Part shown: in pieces, positions 17,667-26,694 of the stretch
Layout: every line of letters starts with the position of its first letter
Numbering within the stretch: position 1 is the stretch's first letter
DNA from: Salegentibacter salegens
Lineage (GTDB): Bacteria > Bacteroidota > Bacteroidia > Flavobacteriales > Flavobacteriaceae
Direction of reading: 5' to 3'
Assembly (NCBI RefSeq): GCF_900142975.1
Contig: NZ_LT670848.1
Location: 682,001 to 746,000 of the forward strand
DNA length: 64,000 nt
Position numbers and translations under genes: made by a program
The notes under the pieces: generated by a model
Seen by the model: only the letters and a program-made list of their open reading frames with translations
The model's database searches: none
Told to the model about the DNA's origin: nothing

Positions 17667-17954
17667 CTATACTACAATTCCGATTAGATATGTAAATATT
17701 CCTACGACAGCCCCTGCGATAAGGACGAAGACGAGCACCCGGGTAATCCCTTTTTTGAGGTCTGCATTTTCCCCGAAGAAGTGTCCTGCGTTAAATAGGA
17801 AGCCAACCAAAAAAATTGCGCCCAGAAGAAAAGGAAATATTCTCCTGATGGTATCAGAGATTTCATTGACACTATTCTCGATCCCACCAATTTGTGCAAA
17901 AAGAGAAGTCGAGAGCAATGAAAGAAAAATTGCCAAATAGAGTGATTTTTTCAT
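17667..17954 (-). CDS. traE: Conjugative transposon protein TraE (DUF4134)
   Basis: This 95-residue protein has a cleavable signal (KKSLYLAIFLSLLSTSLFAQ) and two further helices joined by a short loop (FLLGAIFLVGFLFNAGHFFG; VLVFVLIAGAVVGIFTYLIG). This is the VirB2/pilin-like TraE (DUF4134). It is the first gene of the tra operon here; the traA-traD genes usually found upstream are absent. Its start faces a divergent amidase gene across about 190 bases that contain an array of ATTTGAT half-sites. Confidence 0.87.
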   Translation of the reverse strand: MKKSLYLAIFLSLLSTSLFAQIGGIENSVNEISDTIRRIFPFLLGAIFLVGFLFNAGHFFGENADLKKGITRVLVFVLIAGAVVGIFTYLIGIVV

Positions 17955-18004
17955 AACGGAAAAGTTTAGATTTTTGATTCATTTTCGTTCTTTTAAATTT
18001 ACAT

Positions 18005-18097
18005 ATATTTGATTATAAATAACTGATAATCAAATATTTGTGTATAAAATATTATTTGATTTAGTTTGAATTCCGTTGCCATTATTTGACATCAAAT
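18005..18097. promoter_or_regulatory. ATTTGAT operator-like array between traE and amidase
   Basis: A perfect 12-bp inverted repeat, ATATTTGATTAT - 9 bases - ATAATCAAATAT (18005-18037), is followed by ATTTGAT at 18054-18060 and by the palindrome ATTTGACATCAAAT at 18084-18097. The half-sites lie in the only divergent spacer of the transfer region, so they probably bind a regulator of the tra operon. The regulator is not identified. Confidence 0.5.
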
Positions 18098-18143
18098 TCT
18101 ATGGATTTTGGAAGGTAGGTTGTTGATAACCCGAAAAGTGAAA

Positions 18144-18389
18144 ATGAAAAAAGTGCTCAAAAACGTCAGTTTTGTCTTTTTGCTTCTAAAAATGTGTTTC
18201 GTTTTTGGGCAGGAAATAGGCAGTCAGAAAATAATAATCATTGATCCCGGACACGGTGGAAAAGATTCTGGTGCGATTGGAATAAATGGAATTAAGGAGA
18301 AGGATTTCGTACTCGATATTGCTTTGGAAATTTTGAAGGTAAACGAACAGTCGGAAATACCATTGGAAATCTATTTAACGAGATATACT
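18144..18389 (+). pseudogene. N-acetylmuramoyl-L-alanine amidase, 5' part (split by IS21)
   Basis: The chosen ATG at 18144 begins MKKVLKNVSFVFLLLKMCFV, a signal peptide; an upstream TTG in the same frame is less likely. The catalytic N-terminal motif IIIDPGHGGKDSGAIG of Amidase_3 zinc enzymes follows, then LEIYLTRYT where the IS21 begins. Removing the IS and one copy of the 7-bp duplication ATATACT joins this frame with the 3' part at 20992-21387 to give an intact 213-residue amidase. Such enzymes open peptidoglycan for the conjugation channel. As it stands the gene makes a useless fragment that ends in IS sequence at about 18443. Confidence 0.9.
18383..18389. repeat. IS21 target duplication, left copy
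   Basis: ATATACT lies immediately left of the IS end. The matching copy is at 20985-20991. Confidence 0.9.
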
Positions 18390-18394
18390 TGGGT

Positions 18395-18538
18395 ATTCCG
18401 GGGTAAACTGTACAGGTCATTCCTGTCCAAAGTGAACACCTGATTCCTGAGCAAACTGTACACCTTATTCCTGGGTAAAGTGAACAGTTCATTCCTGCTC
18501 AAAGTGAACACCTGATTCCGGGGCAAACTGGACAGTTT
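18395..18538. repeat. Six tandem 24-bp repeats at the IS21 left end
   Basis: Units start ATTCC at 18395, 18419, 18443, 18467, 18491 and 18515, exactly 24 bases apart. Each has the pattern ATTCCnGnnnAAAnTGnACA, alternating between AAACTG and AAAGTG forms. Two inverted copies lie at the right end (about 20939-20984). IS21 ends commonly hold a few such sites; six is a long array. Confidence 0.9.
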
Positions 18539-18584
18539 TTAATGATGGTTTTAGGTTATATTATGTGATACAAATCAACATAGT

Positions 18585-20138
18585 ATGGCCAATAAAACAA
18601 TAGGATCAGTTATGATACGAGAAATCATCAGAATGAAAAACAATGGATTTTCCAATATCAGGATATCCAAAAGCCTTGGCAAATCAAGGACTACCGTAGT
18701 AAAATATCTTAGCGCTTTTGAGGAATCTGGTTTTGACCTCAAGGAACTTTTAAGCCTCTGCGACAATGATCTTTTTGAACTGTTTGAGCCTAATGACACC
18801 CTTACCCCCAATGATACCGCACATACCAATCTATACGCTTTCTTTCCCTACGTGGAGAAAGAGTTGAAACGCACTGGAGTCACACGATATATTCTTTGGG
18901 AAGAGTATAAGCAAAAACATCCGGAAGGAATTATGTACAGTCGGTTCTGTTACCACTACAGTAAATGGAATCAGAAGTCCGATGGATATATGCCCACTGT
19001 TTATAAAGCAGGGGATAAGCTGTTCATCGATTATGCGGGCAAAAAGCTTCATATCATTGACAGGGAAACAGGTGAAATAATACCGGTAGAAGTATTTGTG
19101 GGAACCTTGGGAGCCAGTCAATATACCTATGTAGAGGCTTCTTTCTCTCAGAAAATTCCAGATTTTATAAACAGTACCCAGAATTGCCTTCATTTTTTTG
19201 GAGGTGTTCCAGCCTGTATTGTTCCGGACAATCTGAAATCAGCCGTGACAAAATCAAACAAATATGAGCCTTTTATAAATGAGCAGTTTGCAGGCTTTGC
19301 CTCCCATTATGACACCGCTATTATGCCCGCCCGTCCTGTAAAACCAAAAGATAAATCTTTGGTAGAGGGCGCTGTAAATATAACCTACACCCGCATTTAT
19401 GCAGCCCTTCGAAACGAGGAATTTTATAGTCTTAATGCCCTGAACGCCGCAATCAAAAAACTTCTGGTCTCCTATAACAATGCTCCTTTTCAAAAGAAGA
19501 AGCTCAGCCGTTCAGAGCTGTTTCTGGAAATAGAAAAACAAGAGCTTAAACCGCTGCCAATTGAGCGGTATGAGCTCAGGGAATATAAGACAGCGACGGT
19601 ACAGAAGAACTGCCATATTTATTATTCTGGCGACAAAAATTATTACAGCGCGCCCCATGCTCTAATTGGGAAAAAAGTAAAGGTGATCCTAACCCAGAAC
19701 ACGGTCGAAATATATCATGCGCGTGCTCGTGTTGCCCTGCACCTGCGCAGTAGAAAACCTTATGCTTATACCACTCTAAAAGGGCACATGCCAGTAAGCC
19801 ACACCTATAATACAAATTGGAGCCCTGAATATTTTATCAACTGGGCCCACGGCATCGGCCCCTCGGCGAAGGAGTGTATTGAAAAAATACTTCAAAGAAA
19901 ACAATATCCCGAACAAAACTACAAGAGCTGTGTGGGCATCTTAACCCTGGCCACCAAAACCAGCAAGGAGCGTCTCAACAATGCCTGTACCAGAGCTTTG
20001 GTATATGACGCCGTAGGCTACAACCAGATTAAAAATATCCTGGAGAAAGGGCTTGACAAGCAGATAACACTGCTGGATTACATAGAGGTCACACCCATAA
20101 AGCACGAGAACATCAGAGGATCAAAATACTATGCTTAA
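18585..20138 (+). CDS. istA: IS21 transposase IstA
   Basis: This 517-residue protein has an N-terminal helix-turn-helix (IREIIRMKNNGFSNIRISKS, LGKSRTTVVKYL) and a DDE integrase core: the first aspartate in KLFIDYAGKKLHI, the second in CIVPDNLKSAV, and the glutamate in DKSLVEGAVNI. The C-terminal part (HIYYSGDKNYYSAPHALIGK) is the usual DNA-binding beta domain. It binds the 24-bp end repeats and performs strand transfer with the help of IstB. It is complete and followed 18 bases later by istB. Confidence 0.95.
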   Translation: MANKTIGSVMIREIIRMKNNGFSNIRISKSLGKSRTTVVKYLSAFEESGFDLKELLSLCDNDLFELFEPNDTLTPNDTAHTNLYAFFPYVEKELKRTGVTRYILWEEYKQKHPEGIMYSRFCYHYSKWNQKSDGYMPTVYKAGDKLFIDYAGKKLHIIDRETGEIIPVEVFVGTLGASQYTYVEASFSQKIPDFINSTQNCLHFFGGVPACIVPDNLKSAVTKSNKYEPFINEQFAGFASHYDTAIMPARPVKPKDKSLVEGAVNITYTRIYAALRNEEFYSLNALNAAIKKLLVSYNNAPFQKKKLSRSELFLEIEKQELKPLPIERYELREYKTATVQKNCHIYYSGDKNYYSAPHALIGKKVKVILTQNTVEIYHARARVALHLRSRKPYAYTTLKGHMPVSHTYNTNWSPEYFINWAHGIGPSAKECIEKILQRKQYPEQNYKSCVGILTLATKTSKERLNNACTRALVYDAVGYNQIKNILEKGLDKQITLLDYIEVTPIKHENIRGSKYYA

Positions 20139-20156
20139 ACCTATAAATACAAAACA

Positions 20157-20891
20157 ATGAACACAAATGCTACTATTGAAAAGATGCAGAAAATGCGTCT
20201 AAACGGAATGAAACGAGCCTATGAATCTTCTTTTGAGACCAGGAACCAGGACACCTTCACCAACGATGAATTCATTGCCTGGCTTATCGAATCGGAAGAT
20301 ACCCAGCGCAACAACAACAGGACGGACCGCCTACTGAAAAACGCCCGCTTCCATTACCAGGCGTCCATTGAGGAGATCAATTACACCCCCGACAGGGATC
20401 TTGACCGTAACCTGCTCACCCGGCTTTCAGACTGTTCTTTCATCGACCGTCATGAAAATATGATCATCACCGGTTGTACCGGAACAGGAAAATCCTTTTT
20501 GGCAACGGCACTTGGCTACCAGGGCTGTATCAAAGGATATAAGGTGCTCTACTATAATCTGGGAAAGCTCTTTAACAAATTGACAATGGCCAAAGCTGAT
20601 GGAACTTATATGAAAGAACTCACTAAAATAGAAAATCACGACCTTTTAATTATAGATGATTTTGGCCTACAGGCCATCAACAATGAAAAACAGCTTATAC
20701 TGATGGATCTGATCGAAGACCGCAACCAAAGAAAATCCACTATCTTCTGTTCACAGCTACCGGTAAAAAATTGGTATGACCTGATAGAGGAAAAAACAAT
20801 TGCTGATGCCATTTTAGATCGAATTATACACTCAGCAATTAGGTTCGAACTCAAAGGAGAATCTATGAGAAAGAAAATGAAAAACAACTAA
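20157..20891 (+). CDS. istB: IS21 helper ATPase IstB
   Basis: This 244-residue AAA+ protein is related to DnaC. Walker A is ITGCTGTGKSFLATALG, Walker B is DLLIIDDFGLQ, and the sensor region is STIFCSQLPVKNWYDLI. IstB assembles on target DNA and stimulates IstA. It directly follows istA and ends about 90 bases before the right terminus. It is complete. Confidence 0.95.
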   Translation: MNTNATIEKMQKMRLNGMKRAYESSFETRNQDTFTNDEFIAWLIESEDTQRNNNRTDRLLKNARFHYQASIEEINYTPDRDLDRNLLTRLSDCSFIDRHENMIITGCTGTGKSFLATALGYQGCIKGYKVLYYNLGKLFNKLTMAKADGTYMKELTKIENHDLLIIDDFGLQAINNEKQLILMDLIEDRNQRKSTIFCSQLPVKNWYDLIEEKTIADAILDRIIHSAIRFELKGESMRKKMKNN

Positions 20892-20984
20892 AAATTTTTG
20901 TCTAATTTTATTACCAAGAAACCATCAAAAAATGACTGTACAGTTTAGGCAGGAATAGGGTGTCCAGTTTCGCCGGAATATTCA

Positions 20985-21387
20985 ATATACTGATACGCTC
21001 ATTTCGCTATCGGATAGAACTAAGCTTGTCAAAGTTCTAAATGCAGATGTATTTATTTCGTTGCATTGCAATCATTCCGACAATCCAAATGCTAGAGGGA
21101 TTGAAGTGTATGTGGCCAACGGGAAATCTAAATATTTTGAAGAAAGTACTTGGCTCGCTTATCAATTGCAAGCTGAGTTTAAAGATAGATTAGGTTTTGA
21201 GAGTAGGGGCGTGAAGTTTGCGAATTTTCAGGTGTTACGAGAAACTCAAGATTATTTTCCAGCTGTGCTTTTGGAATTGGGTTTTTTGAGTAATTGGGAT
21301 GAATCTTGCTATTTTTTAAAAACTGATAATATCAAAGCTACTGCATTAGCCATTTTAATGGGATTGTATAACTATTTCAATATTTAA
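20985..21387 (+). pseudogene. N-acetylmuramoyl-L-alanine amidase, 3' part
   Basis: It begins with the second copy of the IS21 target duplication (ATATACT) and continues in frame as DTLISLSDRTKLVKVLNADV, then the zinc ligand region ISLHCNHSDNPNARGIEVYV and the catalytic glutamate in AVLLELGFLSN. These are the second half of Amidase_3. It completes the 5' part at 18144-18389. A start at 21061 (TTG) is possible for a fragment but would omit part of the domain. A small gene follows 2 bases after the stop. Confidence 0.9.
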
Positions 21388-21389
21388 TT

Positions 21390-21491
21390 ATGAAAAATTT
21401 TTTTGATGAATTAGTCAGGAGTTTGAAAGAGCTGCTTGGTATTTTATGTACTATGATAGTTTTATGGTTTAAGAAGACAAAAAATAAATAA
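21390..21491 (+). CDS. Tiny membrane protein (33 aa) after the amidase
   Basis: The ATG at 21390 follows the amidase stop by 2 bases. The product, starting MKNFFDELVRSLKELLGIL with a single hydrophobic helix and ending WFKKTKNK, has the look of a small membrane peptide made with the amidase, possibly a peptide that helps secrete or hold the enzyme. Similar mini-genes are easy to find by chance in AT-rich DNA, so this is a tentative call based on spacing and amphipathic-plus-helix composition. Confidence 0.4.
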   Translation: MKNFFDELVRSLKELLGILCTMIVLWFKKTKNK

Positions 21492-21494
21492 ATA

Positions 21495-21882
21495 TTATCT
21501 TCTATCTGGCCTAGTAAAATTCATCATTCTTTCTGATTCAGCACTATTATACTCAGATTGTATTCTTTTCTTTAAAAAATTTTTAATGGGTATAAAACTT
21601 AATTGATCAGGGGAGGCATTCAAAATATTAAGTACCTTCTCCCATCGTTTAGCGTGTAATTCGCCCCAAATCACATCTCCCATCTGCACTCCAGGATTAC
21701 CAACCCAATCTATTGTCTTGAAAAATTCAACGTCATTATTTATACTTAAAAAATATAAAAATAGCTCATCGTGTTTTATTTGTACATTCGTTCTAATAGT
21801 ATCGAAAATCACTTCAATATAGGTTCGATTTGTATGATTTTTTTTAATTATATCTTTCAAGAAGATAAAGGCAGTCTTTAAC
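21495..21882 (-). pseudogene. Large NTPase-like protein, C-terminal end (split by IS66)
   Basis: This frame holds about 126 native residues (from KTAFIFLKDIIKKN through EFFKTIDWVGNPGVQMGDVI to ERMMNFTRPDRR). The apparent start codon MDTL is in the IS66 terminus and not native. Deleting IS66 and one copy of the 8-bp duplication TCTTTAAC joins it in frame to the fragment at 24352-26668 (the seam reads D-G-K-Q-L-K-T-A-F). The total length of both parts is exactly divisible by three. No enzymatic motif is visible in this end. Confidence 0.85.
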
Positions 21883-21943
21883 GTATCCATTCGGCTAAGT
21901 ACCCCTTATAAAACTTGAATAATTTTGTAAGCAGTTCTTTTGC

Positions 21944-23584
21944 CTATTTATTCAGCTGTAATTTTTTGTAATTCTGGGGATAGAGATTCTTAATATCCTT
22001 ATACTTGATGATCATGATATTCTCTAAGGTATATTTTAACCACTGGTAAGGATTTACCTCATGTTTTTTGCAGATGGCAAAAAAGGAATAGATTGCTGCG
22101 GCTCTTTGCGCAGCCTGATGGGACCCGGCAAATAGGTAGTTTTTTCTACCGATTGCAATGGTTCGGATTTTATTCTCTATTAAATTATTGTCAATACGTA
22201 AATTGCCGTCATAGAGGTATGCACACAACGCATCCCACCTGGAGACGCTATAGGCAAGGGCTTTTCCTATCAGACTTTTGGGCAGGGTGCGGGCAAGCTG
22301 CTGGGTCATCCATTTCCCCAATTCATTGATCACCGGTAGTGCCTTTTTCAGCCTAAGCTCCTTGGTGTCTTCAGGGCCCAGCTTAGCTTCTTTGATTTCT
22401 CTTTCAATGGCATATAAACATTGTATCTGCCTTAAGGCATGTTTTGCCCTTTGCGGATCATTATCCAAGGATTTTTCATAATAACGTCTGGCATGAGCCC
22501 AGCATCCTAGATGGGTTACCCCTTCCTTTTTAGCATATTCATCATACACTACATAACCATCTGTCTGAAGATAGCCTTTAAAGTCTTTCAGCATATGGAC
22601 AGGTGCCTTTTGCCCACGGGTAGGCTGGTAGTCAAAGACTACATTTCCATCGATCGGGCTATGGTATACCCAATAGTAACCCAGATGGGTTTTTCCTTTT
22701 TTTCCCTCATCCTGGACTTTTATTGTCGTCTCGTCTACTTGCAAGTAGCCTTGGGATTTTACATCTGCTATTAATTCTTCAAAGAGAGGAACAATCCGGT
22801 CGAGCCCTTTGGCACACCAGCCATTGATAGTAGAAGGAGCAATGGGTATCTTTTCCCTTTTAAAACGCTGAAGCTGCCGGTAAAGTGGTAAATGGTCACA
22901 GAATTTATCGACCAATATGGAAGTTACAAGTCCGGCCCCGGCAATACCTTTATCGATCACCCGCTCCGGTAGTTCCCCAATGACCACACCTTCGCCAGAC
23001 TTGTGGGCATATTTATACCGAATATACCTGCGGATAAAAAACCGTGCAGGTTCGCAGTCCAGTTCATCGGTAACTTCCTGACCGATACATTTCCTTCCGG
23101 AGATATCCTCCTGGGGATAGATCTTCACTTCTTCTACCGGGAGATGGTCTGGTAATGGCTGGCGGCCTTTATGATTGGTATTTTTCTTCTTGCGCTGGTA
23201 GGTAATCTTCTCAGTAAAGGCTTCTTCCCGGTTTTGAAGTTCTTGGGTATTGGGCTCAAAAGGCAGGGTCAACTGATCCTTATCCTCAAAACGCTCGCGT
23301 TTCTGACCAAACTGCATCCTTCGAAACATATCCAGCTGGCTTTCCAGATAAGCTACTTTTTCTTCAAGAACCCCAGATTTGCTTAAATATTTACGAAGTT
23401 GCTCATCGCCCCGGGCAAGTTCCTTGTCTGCTTGTTTTAAATCTTTCTCCTGTTGCTTTAATTCTTGCTGAAATTTTTGAAGCTCTTTTTTATGGGAAGC
23501 GATCGCTTTGGAATGCTCTTGGGACTGCTCTTTTATAAGGGCCAACAATTGTTGTTTTGAGAAGGATTCAAGGGCTTTTTCCAT
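21944..23584 (-). CDS. tnpC: IS66 transposase TnpC
   Basis: This 546-residue protein has an N-terminal coiled coil (residues about 15-75, KQQLLALIKEQSQEHSKAI), a zinc-finger-like region with the leucine-zipper context of IS66 transposases, and the DDE core: YLQVDETTIKVQD, YLQTDGYVVYDEY with HLGCWAHARRY, and LIENKIRTIAIGRKNYLFAG. It cuts and joins the IS66 ends. The open frame is intact, so the element is probably active. Confidence 0.95.
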   Translation of the reverse strand: MEKALESFSKQQLLALIKEQSQEHSKAIASHKKELQKFQQELKQQEKDLKQADKELARGDEQLRKYLSKSGVLEEKVAYLESQLDMFRRMQFGQKRERFEDKDQLTLPFEPNTQELQNREEAFTEKITYQRKKKNTNHKGRQPLPDHLPVEEVKIYPQEDISGRKCIGQEVTDELDCEPARFFIRRYIRYKYAHKSGEGVVIGELPERVIDKGIAGAGLVTSILVDKFCDHLPLYRQLQRFKREKIPIAPSTINGWCAKGLDRIVPLFEELIADVKSQGYLQVDETTIKVQDEGKKGKTHLGYYWVYHSPIDGNVVFDYQPTRGQKAPVHMLKDFKGYLQTDGYVVYDEYAKKEGVTHLGCWAHARRYYEKSLDNDPQRAKHALRQIQCLYAIEREIKEAKLGPEDTKELRLKKALPVINELGKWMTQQLARTLPKSLIGKALAYSVSRWDALCAYLYDGNLRIDNNLIENKIRTIAIGRKNYLFAGSHQAAQRAAAIYSFFAICKKHEVNPYQWLKYTLENIMIIKYKDIKNLYPQNYKKLQLNK

Positions 23585-23622
23585 ACTATAAAAGTACGGT
23601 TTTTTAGCCTTTAAAGCAACAA

Positions 23623-23997
23623 TTATTTTACATTTTTATCAGCAAAAACAAGGGGTTTGGGAGGGTTGTACCTGGAAAGGTGACGCAGTTTTTCTGCTTT
23701 AATCCCTTCAATCATCATCACCAGTTGGCCCCAACTCACACCTCCTGATCGCAGGCCTTTGGGCAGGGAGAACGTACCCTTTTCCAGGCGCTTATAATAA
23801 ATGACAAAACCCCCGGATTCCCAGTGCAGGAGTTTGATGTGGGTGGCCCGGCGGTTGATAAAAATAAACACATCTCCACTAATAGGATCTTTTCCCATCT
23901 TACCGGTTACCAATCCCGATAGGCCGTGGAATCCTTTGCGCATATCACAAGCTCCCTTATAGAGATAATACCGGTGGGAAGAACTTAAACTGAACAT
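23623..23997 (-). CDS. tnpB: IS66 accessory protein TnpB
   Basis: The 124 residues match the IS66 Orf2-like family: YYLYKGACDMRKGFHGLSGL, FIFINRRATHIKLLHWESGG and YYKRLEKGTFSLP. It is required for transposition of complete IS66 elements though its mechanism is unclear. It starts 3 bases after the tnpA stop, implying coupled expression. It is complete. Confidence 0.93.
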   Translation of the reverse strand: MFSLSSSHRYYLYKGACDMRKGFHGLSGLVTGKMGKDPISGDVFIFINRRATHIKLLHWESGGFVIYYKRLEKGTFSLPKGLRSGGVSWGQLVMMIEGIKAEKLRHLSRYNPPKPLVFADKNVK

Positions 23998-24000
23998 AAG

Positions 24001-24285
24001 CTACAGGTTGATCAGTGCAGATAATTGACCCAAACCAATACCGGAAACCTCTAATTGCACGCCATTAGGATACCTAAGGCGGTACTGAGATTGGAAAAAA
24101 TCTGCTTTATCAGGAGATAATTTTACAAAACCGTCAAAAGCTTCCTCTTTTGTGTTTTTCCATTTTTTTAACCAGTAAAAAAACTTACTGGGGGCTATCC
24201 CATGGTTACGGCAGAAAGTTTTCTTACTTAAACCACTAATTTCCCATTCCTTGATTATTTCAAACATACTGGCTTGCTTATCCAT
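24001..24285 (-). CDS. tnpA: IS66 accessory protein TnpA
   Basis: This 94-residue protein has a helix-turn-helix: FEIIKEWEISGLSKKTFCRN then HGIAPSKFFYWLKKWK. It matches the small first gene of IS66 elements, which is thought to bind DNA. It begins inside the IS, and the NTPase fragment reads a few codons into the IS on the same strand in another frame. It is complete. Confidence 0.9.
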   Translation of the reverse strand: MDKQASMFEIIKEWEISGLSKKTFCRNHGIAPSKFFYWLKKWKNTKEEAFDGFVKLSPDKADFFQSQYRLRYPNGVQLEVSGIGLGQLSALINL

Positions 24286-24351
24286 TTATTTTTTGTGGCA
24301 AGCTAGAATTTATCTGAAGTTTACAAAAGATGTACTTAGCCGTTTGGATAC

Positions 24352-26668
24352 TCTTTAACTGTTTTCCATCTAAATCATTAAAGATTATGGAGACAGAGTG
24401 ACCACCTAGTCCAAAGTAAACATCCTTATTCGTTAGAAAGTCAATTACTCTTTCTATTTCGTCCATTCTTTCCGGATAATCCCATATAAATGAAAGATTA
24501 AGGTCTTTGTTATCTCTATGTACATCATACTCTGAATAAAAATATGAGAAAAAGTCGAATAAGAACTCCTTATGGGTTGCGTAGATATTGGCGAATCCTT
24601 TCATTTGATAATCAAAAGAAACTGATGATTTTGATAGTTCAAATTGTTGTAAATAGGATTCTTTAATTAAATTATAATCATTCTCAAATAACACTAGTGC
24701 ATCTTTAAAAGGATATTCGGATAATCTGATTTCTTGTGAATCCGTCTTAATTTTATTATGAACTATACTCATAATTTCCTTAACCGCATTTCTATTCTTT
24801 TTCGAAAACTTAACATACTGGTCAATATAAAGATAAACGAAACCACTTAGTGAATGAATAGTATTAATAAGCCTTTCAAAATATGCGTCATTCACAAATT
24901 CATTAGGTAATCGGTTAAAAAATTCAAGTTTCCAATTGATAGATTTTTCGTTATCCCAATTATATAATATTTCCCATAATTTTAATGCATATTCTTCAGA
25001 GTGGTTAACAATCGTAGAAATAGTTTTATGCAAGTACCGAATGTCATAATTTTTATTCAAATAGGACTCTAAAAAGTTTAGCCCAAGTTCAGGGTGCTGA
25101 ACAAAATTTTCAGAAAGCACCACTTCAATTGAATTTTCGATTTGAGAGTGTGTATTATCCTTTACACTCTGAAAATTATCAATAGTTTTTAAAAAAACAT
25201 CAAACTCTTTTTTAGAATTACACTTGAAATTTTCCTTCAAATCATCGCTTTTTATTTTTTCATATTCTTGCCAATTATCAAATTCATATTCTTCCTTATC
25301 TCTAAATCTATTCCAGTCCAGCTTTTTATAATCGCGATATTCTTGGGTGTCATATATTGGTATCAATTCCAAATAGGTCATATTGGTTATTTTTTTCTCT
25401 CTTTTGAGGGATGCAATTAGCCTATTTGTCACATAAGTTTCTTTGAAAGAATTTGGAGAAAATTTCTCTTTTATGAATGGCACTAATAATGTTAAGTCGA
25501 AATCTAGAATCTCACAATTTCTTTCTCTAAAATCAGGTTTATATTTATTAATTGTTCTAATGACTTCATTTCTATAATTATCTACCAATGAAAATAATGT
25601 TTCCCATATAACAGTTCGTATTTTCTTTATTTCATCGGTTGCAGGTAGAGGGTAATCGTAGAAAGAAATTGTGTTTTTCCTTCCCCCGTGAGTCATATGA
25701 TGGGAGTGTTTTAAAAAGCTATCAGCTATTGCAAAGAATGCGATGGAATAATGCACCTTTTTACCTTCAATATTATCTCTTATATGTTGAATAAAAAGTG
25801 CCTGTCTTTGGTAACCATACCTTTCATCAGGTTCATCAAAAAGTAGATTTTCTCTTATTCTACGAATGAACTCAGGAAGATGTTCTGGTTTCTTTCTTAC
25901 GTATTCAAAACCTAATTGAATAGCTGGAATGAATGCTTCCGTTTGATGTCTAAAAAATCTAGATACATAGTCTATGGTTTCTTCTTTTTTATATACAAAA
26001 TCGTTTGTTTCATAGTGTGTGTCATAATTTGGCTCTTCTGGCTCAATAATCGAACTAATTCTACTTAAAAAAAATGCTAATGTTTCGTCTGGCTTATAAA
26101 ACCAAAACAAATCTAGAAAGTCTATTAACTTGTTTTCTTCTTTTTGCACCGAATCAATATATTTATCTAATGCAGGGTTAATTTTAGAAATTACATTTTC
26201 ATAGCCGAAGGAATTATTAGCAGGGTATATAGCTTCTCTAAAGGAATATTTGTGAGTTTCAAAATAGTTAAACAATAGCTTTTCAAAAGGCAGCCAATTA
26301 TCCCTAATAAATACGACATAGAAAAAGTAAGTTGCCATTACTTGTTCAGAAATGCGAATATGATTGTATTGAATTTCTACTAACTCTCTTTTATGTAACT
26401 CTTCAATAGCTTCATTAAAAACATAATAATCCATTTCGAAAATTGAGAGGAGTCTTTCTACAACTTCTTTATTTTCTCTATCTATGGTAAAGAAAAACGA
26501 AACTAAACCTAAAGCTTTAAGAAGGTCGGGCTTATCAAATAGGTTAAAATCCATTGAGAAACTTGTGAAATAAGTCTCGAATAAATCTGATACGTCGCCA
26601 AACAAGAATTTAGACTCTTTTTCAAGGGCAATACGAGCACCCATAATTGCTAATCTTGGATTACCGTT
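24352..26668 (-). pseudogene. Large NTPase-like protein, middle part (cut by IS256 and IS66)
   Basis: The frame is open to the exact IS256 border at 26668, reading N-G-N-P-R-L-A-I-M-G-A-R-I-A-L, so the apparent ATG at 26644 is internal. This GNPRLA block resembles the end of the nucleotide-binding module of STAND/NACHT-type ATPases, followed by a winged-helix-like part and a long helical region (about 770 residues, with KYIDSVQKEENKLIDFLDLF and EIYYNHIRISEQVM-like text). Walker A and B would be in the missing 5' part. Native sequence stops at the IS66 border, and the last 24 or so residues of the open frame are IS sequence. STAND proteins often act in anti-phage defence. That role here is inference from one motif and the cargo context. 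Confidence 0.7.
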
Positions 26669-26694
26669 GGGAGTGTTAGCTCAACTCTGTCTGC

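Larger units (their letters stand above)
18390..20984 (+). mobile_element. IS21-family insertion sequence
   Basis: This 2595-base element has terminal repeats TGGGTATTCCGGGGTAAAC (left) and TGAATATTCCGGCGAAAC (right, reverse complement) and carries istA and istB. It is flanked by the 7-bp direct repeat ATATACT. The element interrupts the amidase gene. Its left end holds six tandem 24-bp repeats and its right end two inverted copies, which are probably transposase binding sites. Confidence 0.95.
21883..24351 (-). mobile_element. IS66-family insertion sequence
   Basis: This 2469-base element has tnpA, tnpB and tnpC on the minus strand. Its ends are inverted repeats: GTATCCATTCGGCTAAGTAC at the left and GTATCCAAACGGCTAAGTAC (reverse complement) at the right, similar for about 40 bp. 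It is flanked by the 8-bp direct repeat TCTTTAAC (21875-21882 and 24352-24359), the normal duplication size for this family. It splits the NTPase-like gene. Confidence 0.95.

Noticed and set aside
18292..18492. 66-residue minus-strand frame rich in P-G-I-R-C
   Set aside because: It is a translation of the six IS21 end repeats.
18395..18538. CRISPR array
   Set aside because: The 24-bp units have no spacers between them and are IS21 end sites; no cas genes are present.
21883..21890. MDTL start of the 131-residue frame
   Set aside because: The ATG lies in the IS66 end and is not a native start; the frame is the tail of the larger gene.
24278..24360. C-terminal end of the NTPase-like frame (S-I-Q-T-A-K-Y to the stop)
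   Set aside because: This end is read from the IS66 terminus, and the native protein continues at 21874.
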